From assembly GCF_000304475.1 (NCBI RefSeq), contig NC_018941.1:806001-870000 (forward strand): a stretch of DNA of 64,000 nt, written 5' to 3'. The notes under the pieces are model-generated. The model was not told the DNA's origin. It worked only from the letters and a program-made list of their open reading frames with translations, and ran no database searches. Of this stretch, positions 10,351 through 20,700 are shown in pieces. Source of the DNA: Kazachstania africana CBS 2517. Lineage: Eukaryota; Ascomycota; Saccharomycetes; Saccharomycetales; Saccharomycetaceae. How positions within the stretch are numbered: the first letter of the stretch is position 1; every line of letters begins with the position of its first letter. The translations under genes and the position numbers were made by a program.

Positions 10351-12018
10351 CTAGCTCATATCCTTTTTTGCAGTTAGCGCTGCAGTTCGTCCACGTTTTT
10401 GCCGAAGAGATTCGAATAAAAATAAGGCAGCAATAATAACGCCTACAACTCCCAAACCTATTCCAACATAAAGTGCAGCCCTGTACCCCTTCAAAAGATC
10501 GGTACCATTTTTGTTCACTTGAATTTCTGCAGTGGTACCCATTCCTAAACACAGAGAGGTGGAATAGTTTACAATTGTGTTCACTAAAGACCCTGCCATG
10601 CCTTGATACTCCATAGGCAATGCGTCACTAAGGATGATAGAAGAAGCCGGAAATGAAAGGTCCATACCAAATGCAAGAATGATTTGCATACCGAAAGTCA
10701 TTTTCCAATATGTTTGATGAACTGGTGTAATACTTAGCATTATAGACCCCACAGTAAATGCTACCATCGAACAAAATAGTAATACTGAAGGGCCTACTCT
10801 TTTGATAGTAAAAGCCACAGTAAAGGCTGCTATTGTTCCCCATAGAATGAACATACAATGGCTAGCACCTGCTTCTAATGGTGTGTATCCTCTTAGATTC
10901 AATAAGAATGCATAGTAATAAAATGTCCAAATACCAAAAGATCCCCAACCCATGAACATAGCTGATAGAATCATGATAATGTTGTGATTGTGTGTGACAG
11001 CCTGCGGAAGCAATGGTGATTTAGCGAATTTGATTTCATAGATGAAGAATACCACGATGATTAATAGGGAAAAAATTAAAAGGACAATAATGTAAGCTTT
11101 TTCCCATCCAACTATTGGCGCCTCATTCCATACAAAGTTGAACAATATCAAACCAATAACCCCAACAACAGATCCTGTCCAATCCATCGAAAATCCATGT
11201 ACATTTACAGGAACAGTATCCGGAATTGAATATATTGCCAATACCAAATTTAGAATGCCTGCAAATGCATAGGCATAAAATATCCATGGCCATTGCTTTT
11301 CAGCCTTCGTTGCGATCAAACCAGCCCAAAAGGCGCCAAATGCTGCGCCAGTAGGGGCGCACATGCCTATACAACTAATTACAATATTCTTTCGAAGAGA
11401 CCCGACCTTGTATATATTCCCAACTAATCCCATGACATTCGGCAACACAAATGCAATTCCTAAACCCTGAAATGCCCTACAAATGATAAAAAAAGTAACA
11501 CTGCTTGAGTAGTTAGCAAAGCCACAAATCAATGACCAAATGATCATGACTATAAGCCCTCCAATCATGGTTCTTTTCAAGCCATAAATATCACCTATTC
11601 TACCACTTACCAGGATAAAGGATCCTGATACAAGAGGAAAAGATGCCATTAGCCATGTTTTGCTAGAGGAATCTGCGTTAAAGGCACTTCCTATCACATT
11701 CATGGTTGATGTAGCTTGTGTTTGACCAGCTTGGTTCAATAAATTTGATAGCATGCATGTTAAGATAAATAGATACTCTTTCCACCGAGAACTGAAATAC
11801 GATGGATTTTGCCATGGTGTATTGTTGTCTGAAAACTTTTCAGCATCTGGTGAAGTACCTTCAAAGACCGATATCGCTGATGTTTTTTCGGAGACCGATG
11901 TTGAACTATCATAGTTTAGAGTGTTAATCGTTGCTTTTACTGCAACATTGACTTTTTCTTGCTTCTGTTCTCCCGATGCTGAAGTAATGCTATTATCTGA
12001 ACTTATTATTTCAATCAT
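10351..12018 (-). CDS. ATR1/ATR2: Atr1/Atr2-type MFS multidrug/boron exporter, copy A
   Basis: Encodes 555 residues of the major facilitator superfamily, DHA2 (14-spanner) group. A hydrophilic N-terminus of about 80 residues precedes many membrane segments. The MFS signature GRIGDIYGLKRT is at 139-150 and a FQGLGIAFVLPNVMG segment follows. S. cerevisiae Atr1 (YML116W) exports aminotriazole, 4-NQO and borate; the paralogue at this position is YMR279C (ATR2). Copy B at 14954-16597 is clearly related along its whole length, and a decayed copy lies between. A TTAGTAA Yap1-type site at 12195-12201 lies 177 bp upstream of the ATG, consistent with the stress control known for ATR1. Substrate is inferred from the family. 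Confidence 0.92.
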   Translation of the reverse strand: MIEIISSDNSITSASGEQKQEKVNVAVKATINTLNYDSSTSVSEKTSAISVFEGTSPDAEKFSDNNTPWQNPSYFSSRWKEYLFILTCMLSNLLNQAGQTQATSTMNVIGSAFNADSSSKTWLMASFPLVSGSFILVSGRIGDIYGLKRTMIGGLIVMIIWSLICGFANYSSSVTFFIICRAFQGLGIAFVLPNVMGLVGNIYKVGSLRKNIVISCIGMCAPTGAAFGAFWAGLIATKAEKQWPWIFYAYAFAGILNLVLAIYSIPDTVPVNVHGFSMDWTGSVVGVIGLILFNFVWNEAPIVGWEKAYIIVLLIFSLLIIVVFFIYEIKFAKSPLLPQAVTHNHNIIMILSAMFMGWGSFGIWTFYYYAFLLNLRGYTPLEAGASHCMFILWGTIAAFTVAFTIKRVGPSVLLFCSMVAFTVGSIMLSITPVHQTYWKMTFGMQIILAFGMDLSFPASSIILSDALPMEYQGMAGSLVNTIVNYSTSLCLGMGTTAEIQVNKNGTDLLKGYRAALYVGIGLGVVGVIIAALFLFESLRQKRGRTAALTAKKDMS

Positions 12019-13039
12019 GTTTGTTTTGTTCTAGTGGAACAACAAATAAGTGCAAAACCTCGATTGAACGGTTACAAGATGCTCAGAACTAGTTCTCTTT
12101 ATATACTTTACGAGGCTTCTTGGAAGAAACGAGCATTGAAGAGCAATGTAGACAATTTGGAAATTTACAACTTAGATAATGTCTTTGTAATAATTTAGTA
12201 AGTTGTTCAAAACTCGTAGCGATGGTAACCAGGCCATGGGTTGCTTCTAGCGTTCCTAATTTTCAGGCAAAGATCTGTAGGAAAAAGAAAAAAAATTAAA
12301 GTATGCTGCTAATACTTTCAAGGTAGACTGTTGTCCGGCGATTTGTTAGTTATTCGAAAAGTTAATAAATTTCAAAATTCGAAATGCGTCATATTTACTT
12401 CAAAAAACGCGTGAAGCACTTCTACACACCATTGAAGGAACGCGAAAACCATAGCAACCGAATTGCACCACTATTGATGATACGTGTATTCCCTTTAGCA
12501 ACAGGCAAGTGTCTTTATCCCTTTGATGTATGACTTCAAAAGGAAATATATTGAATAGGGTGGTCAATATTTTAGGAGATGGTTACCATAGAAACTTTTA
12601 CATTATCTAAAAAAAGCCATGTTGTCATCCATGACCATAAAATGGCGAATACATTTTAGCGTATAGATATCAGAGGGCACACTTTTTTGGCGACTTCATG
12701 GAGCTATATTTTTGTGATGCTTACATGAACTGGGACCTGGGAAGGGGATGGAACGGTGTAATAGCTACTCATGTTTTTTTTTAAGTGTCGATCCTACAAA
12801 TGTGTTGATAGCGACTCTAGACTGCCAATCTGGGAGTAAAGCTTAATACAAACATTAACATTAAATGTATCCATAAAGAGCCAACAACTGAATTTATCAT
12901 TTTTCCTGGTTAGTTCATAAATTTCATGAGAATGAGTAGTAGGAGAATAGCAGTGAAACAAATGTAAGATATTTCTACAAGTAGGTCTCATTTCACTGTG
13001 CTCTCTCGTGTGTTAGCAAAATTTACTCAAAAACGTAGG
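12019..13039. other. Upstream region of exporter copy A
   Basis: About 1 kb between copy A and the left end of the exporter relic. Apart from the Yap1-type site it holds nothing I can assign. A 65-codon open frame at 12794-12991 (minus) resembles no exporter segment or known family. Confidence 0.5.
12195..12201. promoter_or_regulatory. Yap1-type site (TTAGTAA) upstream of exporter copy A
   Basis: TTAGTAA is the reverse complement of TTACTAA, the Yap1 recognition element. It lies 177 bp upstream of the copy A ATG. ATR1 in S. cerevisiae is stress-inducible through Yap1. This is a motif match only; a 7-mer occurs by chance, so the support is its position and gene context. Confidence 0.5.
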
Positions 13040-14440
13040 CAAGTGAAAATAAAAACTCCAACCCTCCAAGCCCAATTTCGAGGTAGATTACCGCCCTATA
13101 ACTTTCCATGAATCTTTGTTTCTTTTGTGTAGTCGAATTTGTATCGTAGTACCCATACCAAATCCCAGGACAGCAAAAAGCTTATTATTGTATTTATACG
13201 AGAACCAGGCCACCTTGATACATTTTCGGAAGTAAGTCACTCGATAGACGAAATGCATCTTGAACTGAGAAGTACATTCCGAACATCACCACTAGTTACA
13301 TGTCTATCTTACTTTTTCAAAAACATTGGTTCTGGAGTAGTAGTAGCAAAAACGCTGTTAGCTATGCAGAAGAAGTAGAAAAGTAAAGCAGGACCTACAA
13401 TTTTCATGATGAATGAAACCAGAACAGCTGCTAACATTCTAAAAAGAGTCAACACAAACCTGCTGCAATCAGCCTACAGAGGGCTGAAGTATCCCACTGT
13501 AAGATCCACCAAATAATGGTAGAAAGCCCAACTACCAAACAGTAGCCAACCAATTACGGTGGCACTTGTCATTATAAAGCTCTAACCATGGACTATTTCA
13601 GGAGGGATAGGTGGTTACTTAGGATATTGTATTTCATAGAACAGGAAAAAATGGTTACGATAACAGAAATAATTGACGAGAAAACGATATAGTTTTTGAC
13701 CAATCCGACATTGATGCTTCATTTCATACGATGCTGAATGATATAAGGCCCACAATACCAATAATTAAAGCCATCCAGTCCACTTCCATGTTTCGAATAT
13801 TATTTGGAATTTTGTTAGGTATTGAATATATCCCCTTTACCAAGTTCGGAGCAGTCGCAGAATGAGGCGTTGAATGCTTATAACCATTGAACTCCATGGT
13901 TAGTTACCATTGGCACACTCCTTGTCCCTCCTGGAACTGCTCCAGCTAACGCCATGGCACCGATGGGCGCGAGTATTATATCTTTTCGTGGGGTACCTAT
14001 ACCATAAATATTATCAACGAAAAGATCAATATGTTAGATGGCGCAAATGATATATCAATCCTACGTGGAATGAAAGAAGTCCCACTATCTATGTATTTTG
14101 AGGCTCCAAAAAGTAATGCCCATATTATAGTGATTACTTCCAATGACGTACATGTTTTTAAAGTCTCGTACATCAGTTGACCGAGCACTGATTAGAATGA
14201 ACGCGCCAGAAACTGAATTAAATAAAGCTATCGCCCAATATGTTTTTTATATCTACCTGGAATGAATTAGTTGCGATATCCATTTTAATAGGATCTGTGT
14301 CATTCATCTATGGCTCAATAATGATGCTATCATGTGTGCCAGAATAATGTATATTTCTGAAGTGTAGAAACAATATAGAACGGAATTTTCCAACTGGAAT
14401 CATAATTTGAATGTTCTTCTCCGAATGTTTCATCTTCTAA
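13040..14440 (-). pseudogene. Decayed third ATR1/ATR2-like exporter copy
   Basis: Nucleotide-level similarity to both flanking exporters persists in the same order across nearly the full gene length, but the frame is broken by many stops and indels. The clearest stretch is a 63-codon frame (13997-14188, minus). Its segments IWALLFGASKY and LKTCTSLEV align with IWSILCGVSKY and LKATFIGGN of copy B. Near 13770-13840 the minus strand still matches the MDWIGS...GIYSIPN region, and 13340-13560 matches the later membrane segments. The copy A/relic/copy B order shows a tandem array in which the middle copy died. End points are approximate because similarity fades at both termini. Confidence 0.85.
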
Positions 14441-14953
14441 AACTTAACCTTCACATTACGATTTCATCACAACCCTTGTTTTCAGTTGTTAATTTATTAC
14501 TCTTGTTTACCGACCTGAATGAATTAGTCAATCGAATTCCCGCCTCCCAAGAAATATGGCAGTAGTTGTGCTCAATAATCCTAATTACCTTACATATTTC
14601 AATCCGAAGGATTTCGAACTAAACTTTACCCGTAAAGCATGTATCAAACTGCAAATGATTACTAAGCTCTACAAGTTCAAAGCTGTATAGATTACGCCGT
14701 TCCTGAAAATGTCGGTTAGTTCGATTTGCCAATTCTTTTCTCGAAGCGCTCCGAGATATATATGTATCAAGGGAAATTCTTCAACTTGAGCACACTACAA
14801 CTTATTGCTAGTCACATTGGATAAGTACAAAATGTCTAGTTCAGGCTGACGAATGTAATGTCGTAAAATAATACCTAATTATTATATGTGTATATATGGT
14901 TGATTTATTAAAGAAAGAAAACAATGATTTCAATTTGTACCAATAAAGAAAAG
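14441..14953. other. Spacer between exporter relic and copy B
   Basis: About 510 bp between the upstream end of the relic and the stop of copy B. It is the former promoter region of the relic plus the terminator of copy B. No gene was seen. Confidence 0.5.
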
Positions 14954-16597
14954 CTAACATTTATCTTCCTTTTTTTCATTTTGCCTTCTCTTCCTGTATC
15001 TGATCCATAAATCTTCTGCCATATAAGAAAACGAAAATGCAAAACCCAATGCACCTAGACCAATTGCAACATAAAGGGCAGCTCTATACCCTTTCAATAC
15101 ATCCTTTCCTCCGTTATTATATTGAACTTCTGCGGTTGTACCCATACCTAAGCATAAAGATGTTGCATAATTAGTGATAGTATTGACTAAAGAACCCGAC
15201 ATTCCCTGGTATTGCATAGGTAATAAATCACTTAAAATAATGGAGGAGCCGGGAAAGGATAAATCCATTCCAAGAGCTAAAATGATTTGCATGCCTAAAC
15301 TGTTACGCCAATATGTTTGATCTGGAGAGGTAACACTGAATATTATATTACCACAGGTAAAGCCAATGGAAGATAAGCAAAATAAAACTGATGGACCCAC
15401 TTTGTTGATTGTGAATGCAACAGTTATGGCAGTCAAAGATCCAAATATAATGAATACGAAATGAGTGCTGCCTGCCCATAATGGACTGAAATGTCTTAAA
15501 TTCAGGTTGAACGCATAGTAGTAAAAAGTCCAAATTCCAAAGGCACCCCATCCAAGGAACAGCGAGATGATGATTGTGACAATATGACGATTTTTAGTTA
15601 CTTCTGGTGGTAATAATGGTGATTCTGCTTTTTTTAACTCGTAAATAAAGAAAGCCACTAAGAAAAAGACTGCAACAATCAATATTACTATAATATATGC
15701 CTTTGACCATCCAGAAATTGGGGCCTGATTCCAAACAAAGTTCATTAGAATTAAACCAATAACGCCGAGCAGAGACCCAATCCAATCCATCTTCAAATTG
15801 TAGATGTTTGTGGGAACATGGTTAGGTATCGAGTAAATCCCCATAATCAAATTGATAAAAACAGCTATGGCAGTAGCAAAAAAAATCCAAGGCCATTGAT
15901 CTTTGTTTGAATCAACGATGAGTCCACCCCACATACCACCAAATGTCTGACCAACGGGGGCCATACAACCGATAAAACTGATAACAATATTTTTACGCAT
16001 AGATCCAACATTGTAGATATTACCGACAAGGCCCATGACATTTGGTAAGACGAAGGCTACACCTAATCCTTGGAACGCACGACAGATAATAAAGAAGGTT
16101 ACATTTTCGGTATATTTTGAAACACCGCAAAGAATGGACCAAATGCAGAAGATGATATTACCTCCAATAAAAGTAGCTTTTAGACCATATATGTCACCTA
16201 TTCTGCCACTTACCAAAATAAATGAGCCAGATGCTAGGGTGAAAGAAGCCATTAACCAGGTCTTTGCAGCACCATCAGAATTGAGCGAATCTGCCAGCAC
16301 ATTCATGGTTGAAAGAGTTTGCGTTTGGCCAGCTTGGTTCAAAAGATTTGCTAGCATACATGTTCCTATGAAGGTATATTCCTGCCAGCTGGATTTAAAG
16401 TATGTTGGGTCTTGCCATTTGGAATTATTCGAAATGGATGAAACATCATCATCAGTGATACTTATCTGATCTTTTTTAACTGAGTCAGAAAGCACATCAA
16501 GAGAAGTTTGGGCCGTTACTGTTGTTGTTTGAAAGTCCTCAATTGGATTTTTTTCCTCCTCCTGTTGTTTAAGTTTTTTTCTGTAGAGCTTTAGCAT
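14954..16597 (-). CDS. ATR1/ATR2: Atr1/Atr2-type MFS multidrug/boron exporter, copy B
   Basis: Encodes 547 residues, intact, of the same DHA2-type MFS family as copy A. It shares long identical runs with copy A, for example FIICRAFQGLG, FVLPNVMGLVGNIY and GRIGDIYGLK. The N-terminal hydrophilic region differs most (it begins MLKLYRKKLKQQ). The C-terminus is Lys/Arg/Glu-rich. S. cerevisiae has a single gene at this position (YMR279C), so this is a local tandem expansion. The 1.16-kb upstream region holds an unusual 81-bp tandem repeat with ACGCGT boxes. Probable role: proton-coupled efflux at the plasma membrane. Substrate unknown. Confidence 0.92.
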   Translation of the reverse strand: MLKLYRKKLKQQEEEKNPIEDFQTTTVTAQTSLDVLSDSVKKDQISITDDDVSSISNNSKWQDPTYFKSSWQEYTFIGTCMLANLLNQAGQTQTLSTMNVLADSLNSDGAAKTWLMASFTLASGSFILVSGRIGDIYGLKATFIGGNIIFCIWSILCGVSKYTENVTFFIICRAFQGLGVAFVLPNVMGLVGNIYNVGSMRKNIVISFIGCMAPVGQTFGGMWGGLIVDSNKDQWPWIFFATAIAVFINLIMGIYSIPNHVPTNIYNLKMDWIGSLLGVIGLILMNFVWNQAPISGWSKAYIIVILIVAVFFLVAFFIYELKKAESPLLPPEVTKNRHIVTIIISLFLGWGAFGIWTFYYYAFNLNLRHFSPLWAGSTHFVFIIFGSLTAITVAFTINKVGPSVLFCLSSIGFTCGNIIFSVTSPDQTYWRNSLGMQIILALGMDLSFPGSSIILSDLLPMQYQGMSGSLVNTITNYATSLCLGMGTTAEVQYNNGGKDVLKGYRAALYVAIGLGALGFAFSFSYMAEDLWIRYRKRRQNEKKEDKC

Positions 16598-17759
16598 ATG
16601 TGGTTATTCAATCTGTAATCTTGATTCTTCTAGTAAATTCAAGCTATAAAGATACTACAAGACAATAATTTAGGATCAAATGTGTTGAAATGTTTCGTCA
16701 TTTATATACCTACAACATCTCAAAAAAAATATTTTGTTGTGTCAGCAGCTGTGATAGTATTAATGCAGCTAATGAATATCAGTGTAAAGCAACGAGTACA
16801 CACGGGAGAAGTCCCAGGTGCCATAACTTATACATTCTTTTGTAGTTCTTTACGCTAGTTGCATATGAACCGGCGTAGTTCAATAGTTTCGGAGGATTGA
16901 ACTCATTGACTACATCGACTTTCAAGTGAGAGAGGTACGGCCGCTTCATAAATGCTATAAATTTTTCCCAAAATGTCCATATTTCCGCGGATTTTCGGTA
17001 ATTGTTAAAGAAATCGAAGCGCGTAAACCAAACGACGACGCGTTTAAGTTCAGTTGTTGTGACAACAGAAACATTGGTTGATATGGAAACACGCAAAAAG
17101 TAAGTTGTGTAACTTAAAAATGCTTCAAATTCAGTTGACGTGACAACAGAAAGATTGGTTGATATGGAAACGCGTAAAAAGTAAGTTATATAACTTACAA
17201 ATGCTCCAAATTCAGCTGGCGCGACAAGAAAACATTAGTTGATATGGAAACGCGTAAAAAGTAGGTTGCGTAACTCAAGAATCCTTTAAGATTGGGGTCA
17301 AAACGCCCTGGCCGTTTAGAAATGAGGCAATGCCCCAACCCCTTCGTTGTCAGAACTACGAGTAAATTTTACTGTTTCCGGAAAAGTATTGTTATATAAA
17401 TGAACTTAATTGAAACGCGTCAATGCAGATGTGCCGTTTGCGATTGTAATAGAATCTTTGTGGGGGCCGTGATTATATAGTTGGATATATTTTATTTGGG
17501 GCATTACCCTTTTAGATTTGGAAGCTATTTCTTACGAATACTTCCACTTTTACCAAAACGAGTATACCTCCATAAGTTTCATATAGATAGAAAAAATGAG
17601 CTTACTTTAGAATTTTTATTCATTTCACTTTTGTTTTCAAAAGATTGAATATTGATAAATTATATGGTTACATTAGAAAAGAATATAGTAAATAATTTCA
17701 AGGAAACGAATTCAATAAATCCATACTTGAATAAGTCAGACGCTTTTTTATGTAGTACA
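16598..17759. other. Region between exporter copy B and CAT8
   Basis: A 1.16-kb promoter region of copy B, reaching the CAT8 stop. It contains the 81-bp tandem repeat (17049-17290) and several ACGCGT boxes (about 17039, 17170, 17251, 17416). A minus-strand frame runs from inside the repeat to 16779. It could be the remains of a repeat-containing gene, since it lacks an ATG and resembles nothing I know. Confidence 0.6.
17049..17290. repeat. Three-copy 81-bp tandem repeat
   Basis: Three copies start at 17049, 17130 and 17211, each opening TTCAG and sharing GTTGATATGGAAAC and AAAAGTA. Copy 2 carries a perfect 18-bp palindrome, GTAAGTTATATAACTTAC, at about 17181-17198; the same site is imperfect in copies 1 and 3. 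Copies 2 and 3 contain ACGCGT. The period is a multiple of three, and the minus strand stays open across copies 2 and 1, while copy 3 has a 1-bp length change. It lies about 450-690 bp upstream of exporter copy B. Function unknown. Confidence 0.9.
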
Positions 17760-20700
17760 TCAATCAGAATTTTGCCAATTGAACAGATCATTCAGTGTTT
17801 CTTTTTCCCTTTTCTTTTGATCATCAGGTCTTAAAAGATCAGAAACCGAAAAATTACTGTTCATTCCTGTCCCACCTAAACCAAAATTTCCGTTGTATCT
17901 TCTTGGCCTTCTTTGAACAGCACCATTTTCTAAATTTAAGTCAGTATCATCTTTGTTAGCGTCTGAACTTTGACTAGATAGTACTTTTGGGTTTATACAT
18001 TGTCCCGTTGTCTCAATCGAAGAAACGTTCACCAAGTTATTTTCTCCTGTAGGCTTAAATGGATTCGCTAACAAAGGAGCCAATCCTAAAGATCCATCAA
18101 TAATATAGCTGAAATCAGAAAGATAATTTTCAGTACTTAACATATTGCCAGATTCATTCTTGTTTGTCAAATCTTGCTTGAAATTTATGGTTTCCACGTT
18201 GTCATTTTCGGTGGCATTTGCATTCTGTTTGTTCACTCCACTTTCACCGGTATTTGAATTTATCGACGAAAAAGGAATTTCATTATTGAGTAGCATCATC
18301 ATTGTTGTTAAACTTTGGTTGTTACTATTATTTTTCAGATTAGAGTATAGTAAATTATTATTCACCTTGCTATTCCCAAGCAAATTTTCTTTACTTTGAA
18401 AGTTAGGAGAGAAGATATTAGGTGATATATTAAATTTACCTTGATTTCTTAACAATTGTTCCATGTTAAGCGTACTGTTGCTTGCTGTATTCACTTGAGA
18501 AAATTTGGGAATAAGTGAATCATTAAAAGGTTTTTGATCTATCAAGTTAATGCTCGAGCCATGATGGCTGTTTATTTTGTTCAATTTATCAGAATTGAAA
18601 AGAGTAGCTAAGTCCAAGTTACTAAACTGATAATAATCGGAATTTAAAATAGGATCAACTTGCAAAGCTTCTGCAAACTCATTTTGGGTCGTAACCACAG
18701 GATTGTTTGTATTGCTATTGGTTTTGTTGATTAATGGAGCAGCATCTGATGGTGTCACACCTTCATTATCAATGAGTATTGGATGCAAAGAATTGATATC
18801 ATTTTCAAGTTCCTTCTTGACCTTCTTTCTTGATGGTTCGTCATTATTATTACCCTTATTTTGATTTGTCCTCTTTTGGATAGGTAAATTTTTCACTAAT
18901 GGCTTACCCATTAATTTATTATAATAATTCAATTTTTTTTGCAACAATTTTTCAATCTTTTCAGGTTTTGTATTGGAATTTTGTAGAAATAAATTCAAAG
19001 TTAAATCAAGCAATTTTAAACTATGCCATGATATGATACCTGGTAAATCTAATTTTCTATTTGCTTCAATATCTTGTACACAATCCAATAAAAGTTTCTT
19101 ATTGTCAATAAATAACGAGCCACCCTTAATATAGTCTAATGAGCCCTTTGCACTTATTAATGTGAACCTTGTAAGTGTTCTAGAAACGTTGAATGGCATT
19201 GGTAAGTACTTATCTCTAATCATCCTTAAAGCATTTAGCATTGTGTTTGTTGATTGTTGTAAAGACACATATGAAGTGGAAAACCGATCATTATAAATGA
19301 CATCATTACCAGTTTCAGTAACTTTATCCTCTAAATCTACCTTTGTGGAACATACTGGTAAATGAATCATGCATTTAGCCAAAAAATAGAAGACAATCAA
19401 GAAAATTGTGTCACTGTTTTCAGTGTCTAAGTCATTCAAATTTATTGTTCCATTAACGTCAAGTTTAAATTGGAATTGTTCCGGCAACCTACTCCTCCAA
19501 TTATCTAATGCATTTTCATGAATCAAAGCCACTTGTCTTGATATTGAGGTCGACATATTTCTTTTAAAAATTGAATCAACAATGTTACCTAAAACTTTAG
19601 CGAACCTAAACAAAGTCAAGGAAATTTGAGAAACCGTACCTTCTAATTTGATAGACGTTCCATCTATAGCATCCATTGTGGTGGTGTTATCTACGGGCAA
19701 TGCACATTCGATTTCGTAGTCTTTTAATAACCTTGGTACACCTAATTGTAAGGATGAAAAGACATCGAGATAGTAAATGGTCCAAAATAATAATCTTCTA
19801 TTACTTTGTTCCAATTTTTGCATTGTAGAACCCGAGCCAGTCAAGACCGCACTTGGACAACGGTGAAGACGTAATTGATGGGCCATGCTGATTATATTCC
19901 CTCTTAGCTCATAAATTTGTTCGATGTTACCCATATTTAAGTGATAAAATAGTAATAGAGCCAGTAATTGAACAGATTTGATGGATGTTGTGGCAAAATC
20001 ATAAACTGGATTTTTCGGTAAAATGTAAGTTAATTGATGATAATAAGTTAATATTTTGAATAAAGAGTTGTTGGATTTATGTTCTTTCAATTTTATTAAC
20101 AGTCCCATCTGACACATTACCATCAAAAAACAACCAAAAAACTTGTAATCTCTTAGATTATTGGATTGATTTCCCTGAATAAATGATTGACATTGTATTT
20201 TAAAATTGTTGTAACGATTGAAAAATTCTTCTTCATTAAGTACTGGAATTAAATTGGACCAATGATTGAAATATAGATTGGTTAAATCATCAATATCATC
20301 AAAAGAGAGTAACGTTGAAGTTTTTGAGTCATTTGATATATTAAATTTTAAAAGATCTGTGAAGAATACATTTAAATCATTAATTTGCCAGATGTTAGTA
20401 TTTTTTAATAATAATGAATTTTGAGAATTGTCCATTAAAAAATCCGATTTAGGAGATGGTAAAGAATTTTTCAAAGATGATAACAAAGAAACCGTATAGA
20501 GACATTGTTTTGAAGTGAAGCCATGTACTTGCCTAATTTTAGCTAATAATTGTGGAATAAATAAAATTTCTTCAGTGGATCTAGGGACTGATAATGAGAC
20601 TAATATTGCTAATTGAGTTGCTTCTTCTTGATTATTAATTGATTTTAAAGCTTTTGCAGCTACAAGACCTGGAGCTTCGCTTTGTTCAAAAGATATTGAT

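Noticed and set aside
13139..13378. 79-codon plus-strand frame in the exporter cluster
   Set aside because: It lies on the opposite strand of the exporter relic; the minus strand explains the sequence.
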